Below, piece after piece: positions 59,411 through 64,000 of a stretch of DNA of 64,000 bases. The stretch's first letter is position 1. Each line of letters opens with the position of its first letter. Source of the DNA: Castor canadensis. Lineage: Eukaryota; Chordata; Mammalia; Rodentia; Castoridae. A program made the translations under genes and the position numbers. The stretch lies in contig NC_133394.1 of assembly GCF_047511655.1 (NCBI RefSeq), positions 61,412,501-61,476,500 on the forward strand. The letters are read 5' to 3'. The notes below the pieces were generated by a model that saw only the letters and a list, made by a program, of their open reading frames with translations, was not told the origin of the DNA and ran no database searches.

Positions 59411-60239
59411 ACAAAAAACCTGATGACCAGTTATTGGAGGAGAACGTACAGTGTACTTTTTGATCACAGAAGAAACCCAAGCTCCTCCACAATAAGGAAG
59501 AAATTAGGACCTTATTTTTTTTTCTTTTTTGCCATATTTCTGATTTGTCTAGCCCACTTTTTTTCTCCCTACTTTTCAATTCTACCCCACACCCCTTTTC
59601 TTCTCTTCCTTTTCCCCACATTTGATATTTCTTCCTTACACACCACTCAACTAGTGGTTTATTCTACACCTTTTTTTTATTACTCCCATGATTTTTATCC
59701 TTCTGCAATCCATGGCAACAGCACCCCTTCTTCAACAACTGAGCTACACCCACACACATAATAGGGTCTTAATAATCTGCAGCCCCTATACCTTAAACCT
59801 CTTCATCCCATTCCCCCTTCTTCCATATATCCTCGCTCACTCCCATTTTTTTACTATATAAGTTTTAGTCTGTATGCAAACCACTGTGATTTTTCCAATG
59901 CCCCCCTATATATAGCTAATACTACCAAGGGTTTTATATTTCACATAAATACCTGGTTTAGTATTAAATTCATGAATTTGTTATTGCTAAGTTATACCCT
60001 CAGTTTAGTGGACAGAAACAACAAAACAACCTAGCCAATAACCTATCCTGCCAGAACACAGAAATTCTGTGTTTGCTTCAGGTGACTGAAAGTGATTAAT
60101 TGACAACCGATGAGCAAATCTCAAAATAGAAGTATAGAAAATAGGAAAAGGGAGGGGGATAGGACTCCTCTAAAGGAAAATATCTACACAATAAAGCATC
60201 TGATGGTTCGTGAAGGGAATGAAACTTGAGTCATCAATA

Positions 60240-61290
60240 TCAAAGAATGGTAAGAATGATTAAGGAGGTTAAAGAGGACATGCTGAAACAAGTTATGAAA
60301 TCCAAGAGAATGTGGATAAATAGCCTGAGAAGACACAGAAACAACTAAGCAAACTCATAGAATACATGAACATCTAAATGAGATCAATGAAAAAGCAAAA
60401 AGAGATAAACAAAATAAGGAAGAAAATACAAGATATAGAAGGGGAATTTAATAAAGATATGGAAAGTCTCAAAAAGAAAAAAAGACCAGGTGGAAATCCT
60501 GCAAATAAAAAGCTCAGTAAGTTAAATAAAAATACACTTGAAAGCCACTCCAGCCTACTGAAACAAGTGACAAGTGAAAAAGTTTTAGGACTTGAAGACA
60601 AAGTAGAAATAATAGAGAAAACAGATGATTAAATAGAGAAAAGAACAAAGAAATAAGAAAGGAATATGCAAGAACTCTGTGACTTGATTAATAATCCTAT
60701 GACTCACAGGCATTGAAGAAAAAGTGAAAACCAAAGGCATAAGAAACACTCAATGAAATAATCCACAAAACTTCCCAAATCTTCAAAAAGAGATATCCAT
60801 CCAGGTACAGGTGATCTATAGAACACCAAACAGACATGACAAAAATAAATCCTCACCATGGCTTATTTTAATTAAAACATTAAGCACAGAGAACAAGGAA
60901 ATAATACTGAAGGCTGTAAGGAAAAACATCAAATCACCTATAAAAGTAAACCCATCAGAATAGCAGCAGATTTCTCAACAGAAACATTAAAAGCAATGAG
61001 GGTATGGAATGAAGTATTTCAAGCATTGGAAGAAAATAATTTTAAACGTAGAATACTCCAACCATCAAAGCTATCATTATTAATTGAAGGAGAAATACAA
61101 ACCCTCCATGATAAACAGAAAGTAAATCAATATTTGACCACTAAACCAGCACTCCAGAAGATACTTAAATGAATTCTAAAAACAGAAGATGGAATAAACA
61201 TAGCCATGAAAGGATGGGAATTATTAAATCTCAAGAGAAGAGCAGGTAAATATTTGTAGAGTAGCTTAGAATCAATTGTGCACAAACACA
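60240..61290 (+). pseudogene. L1 ORF1 remnant, plus strand
   Basis: An open piece at 60378-60632 encodes a charged coiled coil (NKIRKKIQDIEGEFNKDMES). The RRM and C-terminal text follows in other frames (GGCTGTAAGGAAAAACATCA, CAGCAGATTTCTCAACAGAA, CACTAAACCAGCACTCCAGA). Stops and frameshifts throughout. Start and end are approximate. Confidence 0.8.
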
Positions 61291-61314
61291 CCCTCACACA
61301 GCCAAAACAACAGA

Positions 61315-61340
61315 ATGGCAGCAATCACCACATACCTTTC
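61315..61340 (+). pseudogene. Start of L1 ORF2, interrupted by young L1
   Basis: ATGGCAGCAATCACCACATA encodes MAAITTY, the typical ORF2 start. It is cut after about eight codons by the insertion at 61341. Confidence 0.85.
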
Positions 61341-64000
61341 TTTTTTTTTTTTTTTTTTTTTTCATTTTTCTTTTATTATTCATATGTGCATACAAGGCTT
61401 GGTTCATTTCTCCCCCCTGCCCCCACCCCCTCCCTTACCACCCACTCCACCCCCTCCCGCTCCCCCCCTCAATACCCAGCAGAAACTATTTTGCCCTTAT
61501 CTCTAATTTTGTTGTAGAGAGAGTATAAGCAATAATAGGAAGGAACAAGGGGTTTTGCTGGTTGAGATAAGGATAGCTATACAGGGCATTGACTCACATT
61601 GATTTCCTGTGTGTGGGTGTTACCTTCTAGGTTAATTCTTTTTGATCTAACCTTTTCTCTAGTTTCTGGTCCCCTTTTCCTATTGGCCTCAGTTGCTTTA
61701 AGGTATCTGCTTTAGTTTCTCTGCGTTAAGGGAAACAAATGCTAGCTAGTTTTTTAGGTGTCTTACCTATCCTCACCCCTCCCTTGTGTGCTCTCGCTTT
61801 TATCATGTGCTCATAGTCCAATCCCCTTGTTGTGTTTGCCCTTGATCTAATGTCCACATATGAGGGAGAACATACGATTTTTGGTCTTTTGAGCCAGGCT
61901 AACCTCACTCAGAATGATGTTCTCCAATTCCATCCATTTACCAGCGAATGATAACATTTCGTTCTTCTTCATGGCTGCATAAAATTCCATTGTGTATAGA
62001 TACCACATTTTCTTAATCCATTCGTCAGTGCTGGGACATCTTGGCTGTTTCCATAACTTGGCTATTGTGAATAGTGCCGCAATAAACATGGATGTGCAGG
62101 TGCCTCTGGAGTAACAGTCTTTTGGGTATATCCCCAAGAGTGGTATTGCTGGATCAAATGGTAGATCGATGTCCATCTTTTTAAGTAGCCTCCAAATTTT
62201 TTTCCAGAGTGGTTGTACTAGTCTACATTCCCACCAACAGTGTAAAAGGGTTCCTTTTTCCCCGCATCCTCGCCAACACCTGTTGTTGGTGGTGTTGCTG
62301 ATGATGGCTATTCTAACAGGGGTGAGGTGGAATCTTAGTGTGGTTTTAATTTGCATTTCCTTTATTGCTAGAGATGGTGAGCATTTTTTCATGTGTTTTC
62401 TGGCCATTTGAATTTCTTCTTTTGAGAAAGTTCTGTTTAGTTCACATGCCCATTTCTTTATTGGTTCATTAGTTTTGGGAGAATTTAGTTTTTTAAGTTC
62501 CCTGTATATTCTGGTTATCAGTCCTTTGTCTGATGTATAATTGGCAAATATTTTCTCCCACTCTGTGGGTGTTCTCTTCAGTTTAGAGACCATTTCTTTT
62601 GATGAACAGAAGCTTTTTAGTTTTATGAGGTCCCATTTATCTATGCTATCTCTTAGTTGCTGTGCTGCTGGGGTTTCATTGAGAAAGTTTTTACCTATAC
62701 CTACTAACTCCAGAGTATTTCCTACTCTTTCTTGTATCAACTTAAGAGTTTGGGGTCTGATATTAAGATCCTTGATCCATTTTGAGTTAATCTTGGTATA
62801 GGGTGATATACATGGATCTAGTTTCAGTTTTTTGCAGACTGCTAACCAGTTTTCCCAGCAGTTTTTGTTGAAGAGGCTGCTATTTCTCCATCGTATATTT
62901 TTAGCTCCTTTGTCAAAGACAAGTTGCTCATAGTTGTGTGGCTTCATATCTGGATCCTCTATTCTGTTCCACTGGTCTTCATGTCTGTTTTTGTGCCAGT
63001 ACCATGCTGTTTTTATTGTTATTGCTTTGTAATATAGTTTGAAGTCAGGTATTGTGATACCTCCTGCATTGTTCTTTTGACTGAGTATTGCCTTGGCTAT
63101 TCGTGGCCTCTTGTGTTTCCATATAAATTTCACAGTAGATTTTTCGATCTCTTTAATGAATGTCATTGGAATTTTGATGGGAATTGCATTAAACATGTAG
63201 ATTACTTTGGGGAGTATCGACATTTTTACTATGTTGATTCTACCAATCCATGAGCATGGGAGATCTCTCCACTTTCTATAGTCTTCCTCAATCTCTTTCT
63301 TCAGAAGTGTATAGTTTTCCTTGTAGAGGTCTTTCACATCTTTTGTTAGGTTTACACCTAGGTATTTGATTTTTTTTGAGGCTATTGTAAATGGAATTGT
63401 TTTCATACATTCTTTTTCCGTTTGCTCATTGTTAGTGTATAGAAATGCTAATGATTTTTCTATGTTGATTTTATATCCTGCTACTTTGCTATAGCTATTG
63501 ATGATGTCTAGAAGCTTCTGAGTAGAGTTTTTTGGGTCTTTAAGGTATAGGATCATGTCATCTGCAAATAGGGATATTTTGACAGTTTCTTTACCTATTT
63601 GTATTCCTTTTATTCCTTCTTCTTGCCTAATTGCTCTGGCTAGGAATTCCAGTACTATGTTGAATAGGAGTGGAGATAGTGGGCATCCTTGTCTGGTTCC
63701 TGATTTTAGAGGGAACGGTTTTAATTTTTCTCCGTTAAGTATAATGCTGGCTGTAGGTTTGTCATATATAGCTTTTATAATGTTGAGGAACTTTCCTTCT
63801 ATTCCTAGTTTTCTTAGAGCTTTTATCATGAAATGATGTTGGATCTTATCAAAGGCTTTTTCTGCGTCTATTGAGATGATCAAGTGGTTTTTGTCTTTGC
63901 TTCTGTTAATGTGGTTTATTACGTTTATTGATTTTCGTATGTTGAACCACCCCTGCATCCCTGGGATGAAGCCTACCTGGTCGTGGTGGATAATCTTTTT
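61341..64000 (-). mobile_element. Young LINE-1, 3' part, running off the window
   Basis: A pure 22-T tract at 61341-61362 (the A tail), polyadenylation signal (TTTATT at 61372-61377), G-rich 3'-UTR strand (about 61410-61470), 3' UTR to 61846, and ORF2 open to the edge. The uninterrupted tail and intact frame suggest the most recent insertion in the window. The 5' part and right target-site duplication are outside. Confidence 0.95.
61847..64000 (-). CDS. L1 ORF2p C-terminal part, intact in the window
   Basis: 717 codons open from the window edge to a stop at 61847. The first residues in the window ([16 protein letters not shown]) lie in the RT finger region, so the frame is expected to continue 5' through the endonuclease. 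The RT catalytic [10 protein letters not shown] is intact, as are the thumb/connection region and the C-terminal Cys/His motif (CWRGCGEKG...HCWWEC). It differs from the 40899-42935 protein at only a few residues (for example P for H in DKPTAS, E for K near RQEEGIKG). No defect is visible here. Whether the whole element is active depends on the part outside. Confidence 0.93.
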   Translation of the reverse strand, partial: KKIIHHDQVGFIPGMQGWFNIRKSINVINHINRSKDKNHLIISIDAEKAFDKIQHHFMIKALRKLGIEGKFLNIIKAIYDKPTASIILNGEKLKPFPLKSGTRQGCPLSPLLFNIVLEFLARAIRQEEGIKGIQIGKETVKISLFADDMILYLKDPKNSTQKLLDIINSYSKVAGYKINIEKSLAFLYTNNEQTEKECMKTIPFTIASKKIKYLGVNLTKDVKDLYKENYTLLKKEIEEDYRKWRDLPCSWIGRINIVKMSILPKVIYMFNAIPIKIPMTFIKEIEKSTVKFIWKHKRPRIAKAILSQKNNAGGITIPDFKLYYKAITIKTAWYWHKNRHEDQWNRIEDPDMKPHNYEQLVFDKGAKNIRWRNSSLFNKNCWENWLAVCKKLKLDPCISPYTKINSKWIKDLNIRPQTLKLIQERVGNTLELVGIGKNFLNETPAAQQLRDSIDKWDLIKLKSFCSSKEMVSKLKRTPTEWEKIFANYTSDKGLITRIYRELKKLNSPKTNEPIKKWACELNRTFSKEEIQMARKHMKKCSPSLAIKEMQIKTTLRFHLTPVRIAIISNTTNNRCWRGCGEKGTLLHCWWECRLVQPLWKKIWRLLKKMDIDLPFDPAIPLLGIYPKDCYSRGTCTSMFIAALFTIAKLWKQPRCPSTDEWIKKMWYLYTMEFYAAMKKNEMLSFAGKWMELENIILSEVSLAQKTKNRMFSLICGH

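Larger units (their letters stand above)
58309..60240 (+). promoter_or_regulatory. 5' UTR of the old plus-strand L1
   Basis: Non-coding stretch after the inserted L1 tail and before ORF1. It is less AT-rich than its surroundings. The overlapping open frames at 58170-58609 on both strands read across the L1 tail/5' UTR junction and are not genes. Promoter activity is not expected after this much decay. Confidence 0.55.
57161..61340 (+). mobile_element. Old full-length-like LINE-1, 5' part, plus strand
   Basis: Begins near 57161 with GGGACACTCCAAGATGCCAG, where CCAAGATG resembles the YY1-type L1 5' end. A long 5' UTR follows (to about 60240), then an ORF1 remnant and the first codons of ORF2 (61315-61340), where a young minus-strand L1 interrupts it. 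Other insertions in the 5' UTR are an L1 tail (57411-58292), a 5S fragment (58795-58831) and a SINE (59222-59410). The remainder should lie beyond the window. Confidence 0.8.

Overview
The window is non-coding mammalian DNA, almost certainly from a rodent. It is AT-rich and dominated by LINE-1 (L1) retrotransposons of several ages. It also carries dimeric SINEs that join a 7SL/B1-like half to a tRNA/ID-like half, MaLR-type LTRs, ancient MIR and L2 remnants and many microsatellites. The B1-plus-ID dimers and the particular young L1 family look like the squirrel/dormouse/beaver side of rodents, perhaps a beaver. That placement is inference from recognition, not a search. I see no supportable host protein-coding exon; the long open reading frames belong to L1.

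Layout. 1-12060: an ancient minus-strand L1 (425-3140) split by a SINE, a 135 bp direct duplication (3635/4330), LTR-like sequence, a 1.35 kb L1 piece (6782-8135), and an ancient plus-strand L1 (9880-11465) hit by a SINE with a clear target-site duplication (TSD). 12060-36300: mostly single-copy-looking AT-rich sequence with scattered SINEs, L1 3'-end stubs, two MaLR LTRs, MIRs, and an inverted duplication of about 270 bp (31491-31762 and 33259-33525). 36890-49360: an older minus-strand L1, 5'-truncated and fused to a full-length U6 snRNA copy, and split by a younger near-complete 6.96 kb L1 (40358-47314). 49361-54734: L1, L2 and MIR fragments. 54735-64000: a multi-layer nest, in which an ancient plus-strand L1 was hit by a minus-strand L1. 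Next to it lies an old full-length-like plus-strand L1, itself interrupted by a young L1 tail, a SINE, a 37-nt piece of 5S rRNA with its own TSD, and a very young L1 whose ORF2 is open to the window edge.

How the parts relate. The L1 ORFs encode the retrotransposition machinery: ORF1p, an RNA-binding trimer, and ORF2p, an endonuclease/reverse transcriptase. The SINEs, the U6-L1 chimera and the 5S fragment are all expected products of that machinery acting on its own or other RNAs. The most notable items are the U6-L1 chimera, the tailless 5S retrocopy, a possible 3' transduction on the full-length L1, the nearly intact young L1 at the right edge, and the inverted duplication. Divergence levels and element boundaries were judged by eye.
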